From an uncultured Ellagibacter sp. (GTDB lineage Bacteria; Actinomycetota; Coriobacteriia; Coriobacteriales; Eggerthellaceae): DNA of 38,411 bases. Shown here in pieces: positions 29,699 to 38,337 of the stretch; within the stretch, counting starts at the first letter, position 1; each line of letters opens with the position of its first letter. The translations under genes were made by a program, and so were the position numbers. The stretch covers positions 1-38,411 of the forward strand of contig CAKUGU010000023.1 in the NCBI GenBank assembly GCA_934654815.1, given 5' to 3'. The notes below the pieces were generated by a model. That model searched no databases. It had not been told where the DNA came from and saw nothing but the letters and a program-made list of their open reading frames with translations.

Positions 29699-32490
29699 CG
29701 AGGCGCAACATCGAGCTTACGCTTCTCTGCATCGCGGCCCCGCTCGTCATCCTCATGTTCGCGATGCTCGCCGTGAACGAGGGCCAGGCGCTCGATCTGC
29801 AGACACTCGGCGTGCCGCTCGGGCTGTTCGCGGCGTTCATCATCTCGCACATCGCCACGCGCAAGCTCGCCCCCGAGGCTGATCCCGCCATCCTTCCCAT
29901 CGGGTTCGCCCTGTCGGGCATCGGCATCGCGTTCATCACGCGCATCGCCCCGTTCTCCGACAGCCCCAACATGGCGATCAACCAAGTGGCGTGGCTGTTC
30001 GTCGGCGTCGTGCTCATGATCTTGGTCATGGCGTTCCTGAAGAACCCCGACAGGCTCGCCAACTACAAGTACACCCTCGCCATCGTCGGCGTCATCCTAC
30101 TCCTCTCCCCGATGATCCCGGGACTCGGCCAGGAAATCTACGGCAGCCGCATCTGGCTGCATATCGGCGGGTTCTCCTTCCAGCCGGGCGAGTTGGCGAA
30201 GATCATCATCGTGTTGTTCCTCGCCGGCTACCTCGCGCAGAACCGCGAGATGCTCTCGGTGTTCACCTGGCGCGTCGGCCCGTTCAACCTGCCCGACATC
30301 CGCACGCTCATCCCCCTTCTGGTCATGTGGGGCATGGCCATGCTCATCGTCGTGTTCGAGAAGGACCTCGGCAGCGCGCTCGTGTTCTTCCTCGTGTTCC
30401 TGGCCATGCTCTACGTCGCGACGGGCAAGAAGTTCTACCTGGTCGCGGGCCTGCTCCTCGTCGCCGTCGGCGGCGTGGGGGCGTATTTCGCCTTCGACCA
30501 CGTGCAGACGCGCGTCACCACCTGGCTCGACCCGTTCGCCGACGCCCAGAACACCGGCTATCAGCTGGTGCAGACGCTCTATTCGCTCGCCGACGGCGAC
30601 CTGTTCGGCACGGGCATCGGGCGCGGCATGGCCGGCGGCGGCAACGGCATCACCCGCATCCCCGTCGTGGAAAGCGACTTCATCTTCGCCGCGATCGGCG
30701 AGGAGACGGGGCTTTTGGGCGCGGCCGGCCTCTTGCTTTTGTACCTGTGCTTCGCCATCCGCGGCTTCGTCACGGCGGCCCGCGCGAAATCCGACGTGAG
30801 CTCGCTCATCGCGGCCGGCCTGACCTCGATCATCGTGCTCCAGGCGTTCATCATCGTCGGCGGCGTCACGCGCCTCATCCCGCTGACGGGCATCACGCTG
30901 CCCTTCGTGAGTCAGGGCGGCTCGTCGCTTCTGGCCGCGTTCATCATCATGGGCTTCCTTCTGCGCTGCGGCGACGAGGGGACGGGAACCGACACCGCGG
31001 TCGCAAGCGCCACCACGGCCATCAACGCGAACAGCGTGCTCGGGCGCGTGTCGCTCGGCAAGCGCCTCACCCATACCATGATCGTGTTCTCGCTCATGTT
31101 CGCAGCGCTCGTGGCGAACCTCACGCTCATCATGGTCGTGCAGGCAAGCGACTACCAGAACATGCCCGCGAACAACCACACCTTGGCGCGCGAGGCGAAG
31201 ACCGAGCGCGGCACCATCTCGACCATCGACGGCACCGTGCTCGCCCAGAGCGTGAGAAACGACGACGGCACCTACTCGCGCGTGTACCCGGCAGGCGACT
31301 TGGCCAGCCATGTCGTCGGCTACACCTCCTCGAAGTACGGCACGAGCGGCATCGAGGCGAGCTACAACGACACGCTCAAGGGCGAGAAGAACTTCGCCTC
31401 GGTAAGCGACGTCGTGAACTCGCTCGCGGGCGTGAACACGCCGGGCAACGACGTCACGCTCACCCTGAACTCGACGATCCAGCAAGCCGCGCAAGACGCG
31501 CTCGAAGGTCAGACGGGCGCCTGCGTCGTCATGGACCCGAAGACGGGCGCCGTGCTCGCGATGGCGAGCTCGCCCACCTACGACGCGTCCGACGTCGACG
31601 ACGTCATCGCCGACTCGTCGAGCTCGAGCGAGCTGTACAACCGCGCGACCCAGGCGCTCTACGCCCCGGGCTCCACGTTCAAGATCATCTCGCTCGCGGC
31701 ATCGCTCCAGGAAGGCGTCGCCACGGAGGCGAGCATGTACCAGTCACCCGCGACCATGGACATCGGCAACGCGGCGGTCACGAACTTCGAGCACCACAAC
31801 TACGGCACCATCTCGCTCGCCCGCGCGACCGAGCTTTCTTCCAACGTCGTGTTCGGCCAGCTCGGCGTGCAGTTGGGAGCCGAGAACCTCGTGAACTACT
31901 CGAAGCTGTTCGGGTTCAACATGGACATCGACTTCGACTTGCCGCTCGCCACCTCCGTCATGCCCGACGCGAAGGACATGACCACGTGGGAAACCGCATG
32001 GGCGGCGGCGGGCGAGCCCGTCGGCGAGGGCAAGACGAGCGCGCACCCCAGCCCGGCAGGCCCCCAGGCGACCGTGCTCGAGATGGCGCTCGCCGGATGC
32101 GGCATCGCCAACGACGGCACGATCATGCAGCCCTACCTGGTCGACGGCATCTACAACGCAGACGGCCAGCGCAGCTACACCGCGAACCCGACGAAGCTTT
32201 CCCAGGCGATAAGCGCCGACGTGGCCAAGCGCGAGCGTACCGTGCTCGAAGGCGTCGTGAAGAACGGCACCGGCACCGCCGCCGCGATCGACGGCACCAC
32301 GGTCGCCGGCAAGACGGGCACCGCCGAGCACAACGGCTACAACGACGTGTGGTTCGTCGGCATGGCGCCGTCGGATAGCTGCGATGTCGTCGTCGCGCTC
32401 GTGATCGAGAAGGGCGAGTCGAGCGAATACGCCGCGGGGCTCGCGCAAAATGTGATTAAAACCGCACTGGAAGTGCAAGGAGATTTATAA
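29695..32490 (+). CDS. SEDS glycosyltransferase-class B PBP fusion (FtsW/RodA + PbpA)
   Basis: One 931-residue frame joins a SEDS peptidoglycan polymerase and its cognate transpeptidase. Residues 1-440 are a polytopic FtsW/RodA-family domain. It has the conserved NTGYQLVQTLYSLADGDLFG region, then TRIPVVESDFIF with the catalytic-loop Asp328, and LPFVSQGGSS. A further helix (about 457-485) precedes an extracellular penicillin-binding domain. The active-site motifs are S660-T-F-K (SxxK), S715-S-N (SxN) and K873-T-G. The PBP half is PbpA-like. RodA or FtsW and a class B PBP normally act as a two-protein complex; here stoichiometry is fixed at 1:1. It lies between the phosphatase and the kinase, as rodA and pbpA do in other actinobacteria. 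Confidence 0.95.
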   Translation: MTRRNIELTLLCIAAPLVILMFAMLAVNEGQALDLQTLGVPLGLFAAFIISHIATRKLAPEADPAILPIGFALSGIGIAFITRIAPFSDSPNMAINQVAWLFVGVVLMILVMAFLKNPDRLANYKYTLAIVGVILLLSPMIPGLGQEIYGSRIWLHIGGFSFQPGELAKIIIVLFLAGYLAQNREMLSVFTWRVGPFNLPDIRTLIPLLVMWGMAMLIVVFEKDLGSALVFFLVFLAMLYVATGKKFYLVAGLLLVAVGGVGAYFAFDHVQTRVTTWLDPFADAQNTGYQLVQTLYSLADGDLFGTGIGRGMAGGGNGITRIPVVESDFIFAAIGEETGLLGAAGLLLLYLCFAIRGFVTAARAKSDVSSLIAAGLTSIIVLQAFIIVGGVTRLIPLTGITLPFVSQGGSSLLAAFIIMGFLLRCGDEGTGTDTAVASATTAINANSVLGRVSLGKRLTHTMIVFSLMFAALVANLTLIMVVQASDYQNMPANNHTLAREAKTERGTISTIDGTVLAQSVRNDDGTYSRVYPAGDLASHVVGYTSSKYGTSGIEASYNDTLKGEKNFASVSDVVNSLAGVNTPGNDVTLTLNSTIQQAAQDALEGQTGACVVMDPKTGAVLAMASSPTYDASDVDDVIADSSSSSELYNRATQALYAPGSTFKIISLAASLQEGVATEASMYQSPATMDIGNAAVTNFEHHNYGTISLARATELSSNVVFGQLGVQLGAENLVNYSKLFGFNMDIDFDLPLATSVMPDAKDMTTWETAWAAAGEPVGEGKTSAHPSPAGPQATVLEMALAGCGIANDGTIMQPYLVDGIYNADGQRSYTANPTKLSQAISADVAKRERTVLEGVVKNGTGTAAAIDGTTVAGKTGTAEHNGYNDVWFVGMAPSDSCDVVVALVIEKGESSEYAAGLAQNVIKTALEVQGDL

Positions 32491-32569
32491 ATAAGGTATG
32501 CTGATGCGAACCGTGCAAACAACAGGATACAAACGCAGCACAGCAGGTGGACCGAAGGAGCGAGTGTAA

Positions 32570-34615
32570 GTGTCTAGCGCAGCGATGATAGGCAGAGTCT
32601 TCAACAACCGATACCAGATCACCGAACGCATCGGCATCGGCGGCATGGCCGAGGTGTACCAAGCGCAGGACAATGTGCTCGGTCGCCGCGTCGCCGTGAA
32701 GGTGATGCTGCCCCAGTACGCGGCCGATCCCGCGTTCGCACAGCGCTTCCGCCAGGAAGCCGCCTCCGCCGCGAACCTGCAGAGTCCCTACATCGTGAAC
32801 GTCTACGACTGGGGCCAGGACGACGGCACCTACTACATCGTCATGGAGTTCATCCGCGGCACCGATCTTAAAACCGGCATCGTACAGCGCGGCGCACTCA
32901 ACCAGCGCAAGGTCGCCGAAATCGGCTCGCAGGTGTGCCAGGCGCTTTCGGTCGCGCACAACCAGGACATCATCCACCGCGACATCAAGCCGCAGAACAT
33001 CATGGTCCAACCCGACGGCAACGTGAAGGTGATGGACTTCGGCATCGCGCGCGCCAAGAACTCGGTCAATTCCAAAACCTCCACCGTGCTCGGAACGGCC
33101 CACTACATCTCGCCCGAGCAGGCGCAGGGCAAAGAGCTTACCGCCGCGAGCGACATCTACTCGCTCGGCGTCGTGCTGTTCGAAGCCGCAACGGGCAAGC
33201 TTCCCTTCGATGGCCCCGACGCGATCAGCGTCGCGATGAAGCAGGTGAACGAGGAGGCTCCCCTGCCGAGCGACTTCAAGCCCGACATCGACCCGGGCCT
33301 TGAGAGCATCATCGTGAAGGCCATGCAGAAGAACCCCGCCGAGCGATTCGCCACGGCGAACGACATGCGCCTCGCGCTGAACGACTTCCTCGCGGGCCGT
33401 CCCGTCAACGTGGGCCCCGCCGCCATGGCCGGCGGCTTCACGAGCGAGCAGACGCGCGTCATGGGGCCCGTCGACGGCCGCGTCGCTTCTGCCGACAGCA
33501 CCATGGTCATGCCGCAGGGCGCCGTGAAGCCGGTTTCCCATTCCGGGCAAACCGCCTACCGCGCCACCGATACCATGCCCGAGGAAAAGGGCGGCAAGAA
33601 GAAGGTCGGCCTCATCGTGGGGCTCATCGCGGCCATCGCCGTCATCGCCATCGCCGCGCTCGCGTTCTCGGGAGCCTTCGCATCAGGCGACCCCGTGCCC
33701 GACGTGAAGGGCAAGACGCTCGAAGAGGCGACGAGCATCATCGAGAAGGCGGGCTTCACCGTCGGCACCACGAACTCGGTGCACGACGACAGCGTCGCCG
33801 CCGGCAGCGTCGTGAGCCAAGACCCCACCGCGGGTACGAAGAAACCCGCAGGCACGAAGATCAACCTGAACATCTCCCAGGGCACCGAGCAGGTCACCGT
33901 TCCCGACATCACGGGCAAAACGCCTGATGAGGCGCAACAGCTTGCCGACAAGGCCGGGCTTACGCTCAAAGCCGGCACGCCCGTGTACGACGACAAGGTC
34001 GAGAAGGGCAAGATCTCGACGCAGGATCTGAAGGCGGGCGACAAGGCAGCCAAGGGCTCCGTCATCACCTACGCGCTCTCCCTCGGCAGCGAGAAGGTCG
34101 CCGTGCCCGACGTCACCGGCAAGTCCGAAAGCGATGCGCGCGCCGCGCTCAAGAACGCCGGCTTCGAGGTCTCGGTTTCCCAGGAATCGAGCTCGAAGGT
34201 GGAAAAGGGCTACGTCATCCGACAGTCCCCGAGCAGCAGCGAGAGCGCCGACAAGGGCGCGACCGTCTCCATCACGGTGAGCAGCGGCTCGAAGACGACC
34301 TCGGTGCCCAACGTCGTCGGCAAATCCGAAGGCTCCGCGCAGACCACGCTGAGCAACGCCGGGTTCAACGTCTCGACCGAATACACGTCGAGCTCGAGCG
34401 TGAGCAAGGGCAACGTGATCAGCCAAACGCCCGAATCGGGCACGTCGCTCGAGCCGGGCAAGACGGTGCATCTCGTCATCTCCACCGGTTCGTCGAGCAG
34501 CAATTCCGGGTCGGGCAATGGGAACAATAGCGGCTCGAACAGCGGCAACGGAAGCAATGGCGGGAACTCCAATTCTGGCAACTCGTCTTCGGGCTCGTCG
34601 TCGGGTAATAACTAG
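32570..34615 (+). CDS. pknB: PASTA-domain Ser/Thr protein kinase (PknB/PrkC type)
   Basis: This 681-residue receptor kinase senses peptidoglycan fragments or lipid II outside and phosphorylates wall and division proteins inside. The kinase domain (10-275) has the glycine loop IGIGGMAEVY, Lys44, H136-R-D138-I-K-P-Q-N and D156-F-G. An activation loop rich in Ser/Thr (SKTSTVLGT) is followed by SPEQ. A juxtamembrane linker leads to one helix (about 345-370). Four extracellular PASTA repeats begin near residues 374, 442, 510 and 577, each opening with a VPD/VPN-x-x-GK motif. The last 35 residues are Ser/Gly/Asn-rich. The start is a GTG at 32570 with GAAGGAG upstream; an ATG five codons later is possible. 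A strong terminator follows. Confidence 0.96.
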   Translation: MSSAAMIGRVFNNRYQITERIGIGGMAEVYQAQDNVLGRRVAVKVMLPQYAADPAFAQRFRQEAASAANLQSPYIVNVYDWGQDDGTYYIVMEFIRGTDLKTGIVQRGALNQRKVAEIGSQVCQALSVAHNQDIIHRDIKPQNIMVQPDGNVKVMDFGIARAKNSVNSKTSTVLGTAHYISPEQAQGKELTAASDIYSLGVVLFEAATGKLPFDGPDAISVAMKQVNEEAPLPSDFKPDIDPGLESIIVKAMQKNPAERFATANDMRLALNDFLAGRPVNVGPAAMAGGFTSEQTRVMGPVDGRVASADSTMVMPQGAVKPVSHSGQTAYRATDTMPEEKGGKKKVGLIVGLIAAIAVIAIAALAFSGAFASGDPVPDVKGKTLEEATSIIEKAGFTVGTTNSVHDDSVAAGSVVSQDPTAGTKKPAGTKINLNISQGTEQVTVPDITGKTPDEAQQLADKAGLTLKAGTPVYDDKVEKGKISTQDLKAGDKAAKGSVITYALSLGSEKVAVPDVTGKSESDARAALKNAGFEVSVSQESSSKVEKGYVIRQSPSSSESADKGATVSITVSSGSKTTSVPNVVGKSEGSAQTTLSNAGFNVSTEYTSSSSVSKGNVISQTPESGTSLEPGKTVHLVISTGSSSSNSGSGNGNNSGSNSGNGSNGGNSNSGNSSSGSSSGNN

Positions 34616-34648
34616 CGCCGCGAAGCCGAGCAGCTCCTGAAACCGCGA

Positions 34649-34684
34649 TCGCCCCTGCAAGAGCAATCTTGCAGGGGCGATTTT
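34649..34684 (+). terminator. Rho-independent terminator of the fhaA-pknB operon
   Basis: A perfect 14-base-pair stem (34649-34662 with 34667-34680) closes a GCAA tetraloop and is followed by TTTT. It is located 33 bases after the kinase stop codon. Confidence 0.9.
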
Positions 34685-34840
34685 CGTATGCAGAGAAAGA
34701 CATCGACCCGCGCGTAGGGCGGCCCGCAGGTCGCACCTCTTCTCCATAAACAGAAGAAGCCGCCCGTTTTGCGAGCAGCTTCTTTCATCGAACAACTCTT
34801 GCCCGTGCAAGTCAAGTCTTTTCTTCGCGCGCGCCTTTCC

Positions 34841-34846
34841 TATACT
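34841..34846 (+). promoter_or_regulatory. -10 element (TATACT) of the 6S-like RNA gene
   Basis: TATACT lies about 7 bases before the predicted RNA 5' end. The -35 region is not consensus (CTTTTC at 17-base spacing). The stretch 34685-34840 shows no open frame that I would call and no other signal. Confidence 0.5.
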
Positions 34847-34853
34847 AAAGGCA

Positions 34854-35027
34854 GGTTCCGCTCCCCGAGTCATACATGCGGTGGACCGACGTTTCTTTAT
34901 CAGGGAGCTCAAGATAGCGTGCGGAACGGAGATTCGTGTCCGTTGATACGAAAGCCGGGAAGCAAGCTGCGAGCACCCACCTTTCGAGGTGGGTTCACCC
35001 TGGACTCGTCGGGGGTGGAACTTTTTT
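34854..35027 (+). ncRNA. ssrS: Probable 6S RNA (SsrS)
   Basis: A non-coding stretch of about 174 bases has a -10 box before it and a T6 run after it. Its two ends pair: GTTCCGCTCCCCGAGTC at the 5' side with GACTCGTCGGGGGTGGAAC at the 3' side, forming a closing stem. On the 3' side of the interior a small stable hairpin, CCCACCT-TTCG-AGGTGGG, is followed by TTCACCC. The preceding CTGCGAGCACCCACC resembles the conserved 3' half of 6S RNA, which has CTGCGACGACAC and then a hairpin. 6S RNA mimics an open promoter and sequesters the housekeeping RNA polymerase. Identity is by pattern recognition and was not tested with a covariance model. Confidence 0.68.
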
Positions 35028-35066
35028 CATGCCCGTATGCGTTTAGGCAGCGGCACAGCCCGGGCT

Positions 35067-36506
35067 CTACGCGCTCGGGATCCTCAGCACGAACGTCGTG
35101 CCTTCCCTTTCTTCCCCATCGATGGCGATCGACCCGCGGTGATAGAGCACCGCATGTTTCACGATGGCAAGACCGAGGCCCGTGCCGCCCGTTTCCTTCG
35201 AGCGGCTCTTGTCGAGCCGGTAGAACCGTTCGAACACCTTTTCCCGCTTGTCCTCAGGAATTCCCGGACCCGTATCGCTCACGCGCACGACGGCGCGCAT
35301 GCGCCCGCGTTCGGCCGGCGGGAGCGAGCGCGCGTCCTTCTCGAGTTCCACCGCAGTGGGAAGCTCGAGTCTCACGGACACAGTGACCCGCCCGCCCTCG
35401 TGGTTGTAGCGGATGCCGTTCTCGACGAGGTTGTACAGCATCTCCTCGATGAGCGTCTCCGCGCCCATGATGCAGGCGTCCTCGCCCTCGACGCTCACGT
35501 TCACCTTGCGGTCGGACGCGAAGCGATCGAGCCGCGCAGCCACGCGCTTCGACACCTTCAACAGATCGATCCTCGCCGCGGCGTCGAGGGAAAGCGACGT
35601 CTCGTCGAGCCGCGACAGCGTGAGCACGTCGTCGATGAGCGCACGCATCGACTGCGCCTCGTCATAGATAAGGCCGGCGAACTTCTGGCGATCGGACGCG
35701 TCGACCATGTCGTTCTTCATGAGCTCGGCATAACCGGAAATCACCTGCAGAGGTGTTTTCATCTCATGGCTCACGTTGCTCGAGAAGTCCCGGCGCATCG
35801 ATTCGGCGCGCGCGAGCTCCTCGTTTTGCCCTTTGAGCAGGCGTTGCTGCTCGTCGATGCGCTCGAGCAGCGGGTCCATCTCCTCGTAGATCTCGTTTTC
35901 GAGCGGATCGGAGAAGTCGAGCGCGTCGATCGGCTGCATGATGCGCGAGGTGAGCTTCTGCGAAAGCAGGAACACGAGCAGAATGGCCACAAGAAGCGTG
36001 AGCGCGATCGGGGCCATCATGCCGCTGAAGAACGCGAGCAGCGAATCGCGCGTTTCCGAGAGCCGAACGACGCTGCCGTTATCGAGCTTCACGGCCGAGT
36101 ACAGCGTGTCGGTTCCCGCAGTGTCCGAATAACGGGACACTTCGCCCTCGCCGCGAGCGTCGGCCTCGAGCACTTCGGGGCGATTCGCGTGGTTTTCCAT
36201 CGTCGAGGCGTCGGCAACGCTGTCGTAGAGCACCGTACCGTCGGCGCCGATAAGCGTGTAGCGGAATTGGTCGGAAAGCTGCCGCTCGAGAATGGCGCGG
36301 TCGGTGTCGCTCGTCTGCCCGTTGAGCGTTTCCGCGACGTTGCGCGTCGCCTGCGACAACGTCGACTCGGCATCGCGCTCGTAGCCAAGGTAGAAGATCG
36401 CGCTCATCGCCGCGCCGAAGAGGAACAGCATGACAAGGGTGAACGCGAGAACGCTTCTGAAAATGCGCCCCGACAGGCTTTTCACAGAATGATGGGTGGG
36501 GCTCAT
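35067..36506 (-). CDS. PhoR-like sensor histidine kinase
   Basis: This 479-residue membrane kinase has a first helix (about 17-41), an extracellular domain of about 120 residues, and a second helix (about 160-183). A linker and a HisKA domain follow, with the phosphorylated His247 in NVSHEMKTPLQVI. The ATPase domain shows NLVENGIRYNHEGG (N box), DTGPGIPEDKR (G1), FERFYRLDKSRS (F box) and GGTGLGLAIVK (G2). The start at 36506 overlaps the regulator stop as ATGA. The context, behind a PhoB-like regulator and a PstB-like protein, suggests phosphate or envelope stress sensing. The ligand is unknown. Confidence 0.92.
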   Translation of the reverse strand: MSPTHHSVKSLSGRIFRSVLAFTLVMLFLFGAAMSAIFYLGYERDAESTLSQATRNVAETLNGQTSDTDRAILERQLSDQFRYTLIGADGTVLYDSVADASTMENHANRPEVLEADARGEGEVSRYSDTAGTDTLYSAVKLDNGSVVRLSETRDSLLAFFSGMMAPIALTLLVAILLVFLLSQKLTSRIMQPIDALDFSDPLENEIYEEMDPLLERIDEQQRLLKGQNEELARAESMRRDFSSNVSHEMKTPLQVISGYAELMKNDMVDASDRQKFAGLIYDEAQSMRALIDDVLTLSRLDETSLSLDAAARIDLLKVSKRVAARLDRFASDRKVNVSVEGEDACIMGAETLIEEMLYNLVENGIRYNHEGGRVTVSVRLELPTAVELEKDARSLPPAERGRMRAVVRVSDTGPGIPEDKREKVFERFYRLDKSRSKETGGTGLGLAIVKHAVLYHRGSIAIDGEEREGTTFVLRIPSA

Positions 36507-37195
36507 GAGGCGCTCCTTAAGGTATAGCCGACGCCGCGGACGGTGCAGATACACCCGTCGGCGCCGGACGACGCGGCGGCGAGCTTCTGGCGCAGCGTCT
36601 GGATATGCACGTCGACCGTGCGCGTCTCGCCGACGTAGCTCACGTCCCACACGTCCTCGAGCAGCTGCCGGCGAGAAAGCACCTTGCCCTCGTTTTTCAT
36701 CAGCGCATGCAGCAAATCGAATTCCTTCAACGTAAGCGAAACCGGCTTGCCACCGGCTTTGACCGTATGGGCGGACGACACGAGCTCGATCGGACCGCAC
36801 ACCAGGGTGTCGGAGCTGTTGACGGCCGGAGCCTGCGCCCGGCGCAGCAGCGCGTTCACGCGCGACACCAGCTCCATCATACCGAAAGGCTTCGCCAAAT
36901 AATCGTCGGCGCCCGCATCGAGCCCGCAAACCTTGTCGAATTCGGTGCCCTTCGCCGTGAGCATCATGGTCGGGATGTTCTTCGTCGCCGGACGGCTACG
37001 AAGTGCACGCAAAACCTCAAGGCCGTCCACCTCCGGCAGCATGATGTCGAGAAGAACCAGGTCGGGAAGCGTTTTCTCACATGCTTCGAAGAACTCGCGA
37101 GCGCAGGGGAAGCCTTCGGCCTCGAACCCCGCCTGCTTGAGCGCGTAGACGGTGAGGTCGCGTATGTTGGTGTCGTCTTCTACGTAGTAGATCAT
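36503..37195 (-). CDS. PhoB/OmpR-family response regulator
   Basis: This 230-residue regulator has a receiver domain with the acidic pair in YYVEDD and the phosphoacceptor Asp50 in LVLLDIMLP. The Thr-Ala in MLTAKG and the Lys-Pro in YLAKPF complete the receiver. A winged-helix DNA-binding domain follows, with LTLKEFDLLHALMKNEGKVLSR, TRTVDVHIQTLRQKL and a terminal VRGVGY. It is the middle gene of a three-gene minus-strand operon: PstB-like protein, 115-base gap, regulator, kinase. The N-terminus (MIYYVEDD) lacks the usual few extra residues but is complete. Confidence 0.94.
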   Translation of the reverse strand: MIYYVEDDTNIRDLTVYALKQAGFEAEGFPCAREFFEACEKTLPDLVLLDIMLPEVDGLEVLRALRSRPATKNIPTMMLTAKGTEFDKVCGLDAGADDYLAKPFGMMELVSRVNALLRRAQAPAVNSSDTLVCGPIELVSSAHTVKAGGKPVSLTLKEFDLLHALMKNEGKVLSRRQLLEDVWDVSYVGETRTVDVHIQTLRQKLAAASSGADGCICTVRGVGYTLRSAS

Positions 37196-37310
37196 GATGG
37201 TCGCAATCCAATCGAGCCCGGCTTTCAGGATGTGCAGCCATCATCGCGCGAGGCGGTCAAGAAGCAATCGGACTTGCGTCAAGAGAAGGTAAAGAAACAG
37301 CCACGGCGCT

Positions 37311-38195
37311 TTAGCGCATGCGCCCCTCGAAGAACGACCGCGCACGATAATCGGCGCTCGGGGAAGTGAGTTCGCTAGGCGTTCCCGTTTCGACGAGCCG
37401 GCCTTCGAGGAAAAACGCCGCCCGATCCGCGAGGCTTTCGACCTCGCACGCGTCACACGATTCAATGACAACGGCGATTCGCCGCTCCTTCGCGATGCGG
37501 CGTAGCGCGTCTTGCACGACGTGTGCATCGTCGCGGGAAAGCCCGCGCGTCGGCTCTTCGACGAGAAGCGCTTCGGGGCTGCGAAGAAGCGCCTGAGCAA
37601 GGCGGACAAGCCGCTGCTCGAGCGGCGAGCAGGAACTGACGCGCGCCCTCATATGCGGCGCAAGGCGTTTCTTCACGCCCATGGCATCGAGCGCGGCATC
37701 GATCGCCTCGCAAAGGGCGGCCTCTGCATGAACGCCACGCAGGCGCAAGGGGCGCGCGAGCGCGTTGTAGACGCTCTGCTCCTCGGAAAGGCCCGCCGCG
37801 AACGCCGTCGCCGCAAGGTTTCGCGCTCGGTCAGGGGAAACGTCGTGAAGAACGCTCATGCCCGCAACGAGGATGTCTCCCTCGCTTTCCCATTCGCCCG
37901 CCCCGGGAAGCGTTTGCCCGACCGCACAGAGCATCGTCTGCGCGCCGCACCCGCGCGGGCCGCAAAGCGCAAGGACTTCCCCGGAGTAGGCTTCGAAGGA
38001 AACGCCTTCGAGGGCGCGAAACGTCCCATACGAGAAGCCGAAATCGTGCACTTCGATAACCGTCTTAGCGGCAGGGGCCGTCTTCGCCTCGTGCGCTGCG
38101 GCGCCGGCCAAAACCTGCTCGGCAGCGCGCACCACGTCCGCCGCCTCGCCATTTGCCCTCGAACGAGAAATCGGACAATCCAGTAAACCACGCAT
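37311..38195 (-). CDS. Degenerate PstB-like ABC pseudo-ATPase
   Basis: This 294-residue protein matches PstB, the phosphate importer ATPase, from residue 45 on. It has YGTFRALEGVSFEAYSGEVLAL, then a spacer with SVYNALARPLRLRG at the place of the PstB SIYDNVAYGPR segment. The C-terminus DRAAFFLEGRLVETGTPSEL follows the PstB pattern. However, every nucleotide motif is altered. Walker A is GPRGCGAQT (Ala85 for Lys). The Q-loop Gln is Ala133. LSGGQ reads SCSPL (188-192). The Walker B Asp is Glu213 (Glu214 kept), and the H-loop His is Ser246. The frame is intact, so this is not a decayed gene by frameshift. A 44-residue N-terminal extension is added. The ATG at 38195 is chosen because AAGGAG precedes it. 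It heads the operon with the regulator and kinase. I infer a non-hydrolysing signalling role; a weak ATPase cannot be excluded. Confidence 0.85.
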   Translation of the reverse strand: MRGLLDCPISRSRANGEAADVVRAAEQVLAGAAAHEAKTAPAAKTVIEVHDFGFSYGTFRALEGVSFEAYSGEVLALCGPRGCGAQTMLCAVGQTLPGAGEWESEGDILVAGMSVLHDVSPDRARNLAATAFAAGLSEEQSVYNALARPLRLRGVHAEAALCEAIDAALDAMGVKKRLAPHMRARVSSCSPLEQRLVRLAQALLRSPEALLVEEPTRGLSRDDAHVVQDALRRIAKERRIAVVIESCDACEVESLADRAAFFLEGRLVETGTPSELTSPSADYRARSFFEGRMR

Positions 38196-38301
38196 CGCAT
38201 TCTCCTTTGCTTCTGTCCCTATCATCGGGGCGAAGCATCAGATGCATGTTGAAGGGAGGTCATTCTTTCGTAAATACGGAAGCGCGACGCGGTAAGAAAG
38301 A

Positions 38302-38325
38302 TAAAAGCCGGTCAACCGACCGGCT
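38302..38325 (-). terminator. Rho-independent terminator of the tRNA-Leu
   Basis: On the minus strand, AGCCGGTC, a GGTT loop and GACCGGCT form an eight-base-pair stem followed by TTTAT. It lies about 13 bases past the tRNA CCA. Confidence 0.8.
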
Positions 38326-38337
38326 CATGCTTCGAAA

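Noticed and set aside
33683..34912. A minus-strand frame across the PASTA repeats and the terminator
   Set aside because: It crosses the strong operon terminator and the PASTA repeats, and looks like a reflection of them.
37311..38195. The PstB-like gene as a pseudogene
   Set aside because: There is no frameshift or early stop, the ribosome site is good, and the C-terminal PstB pattern is kept; substitutions fall on catalytic positions rather than at random.
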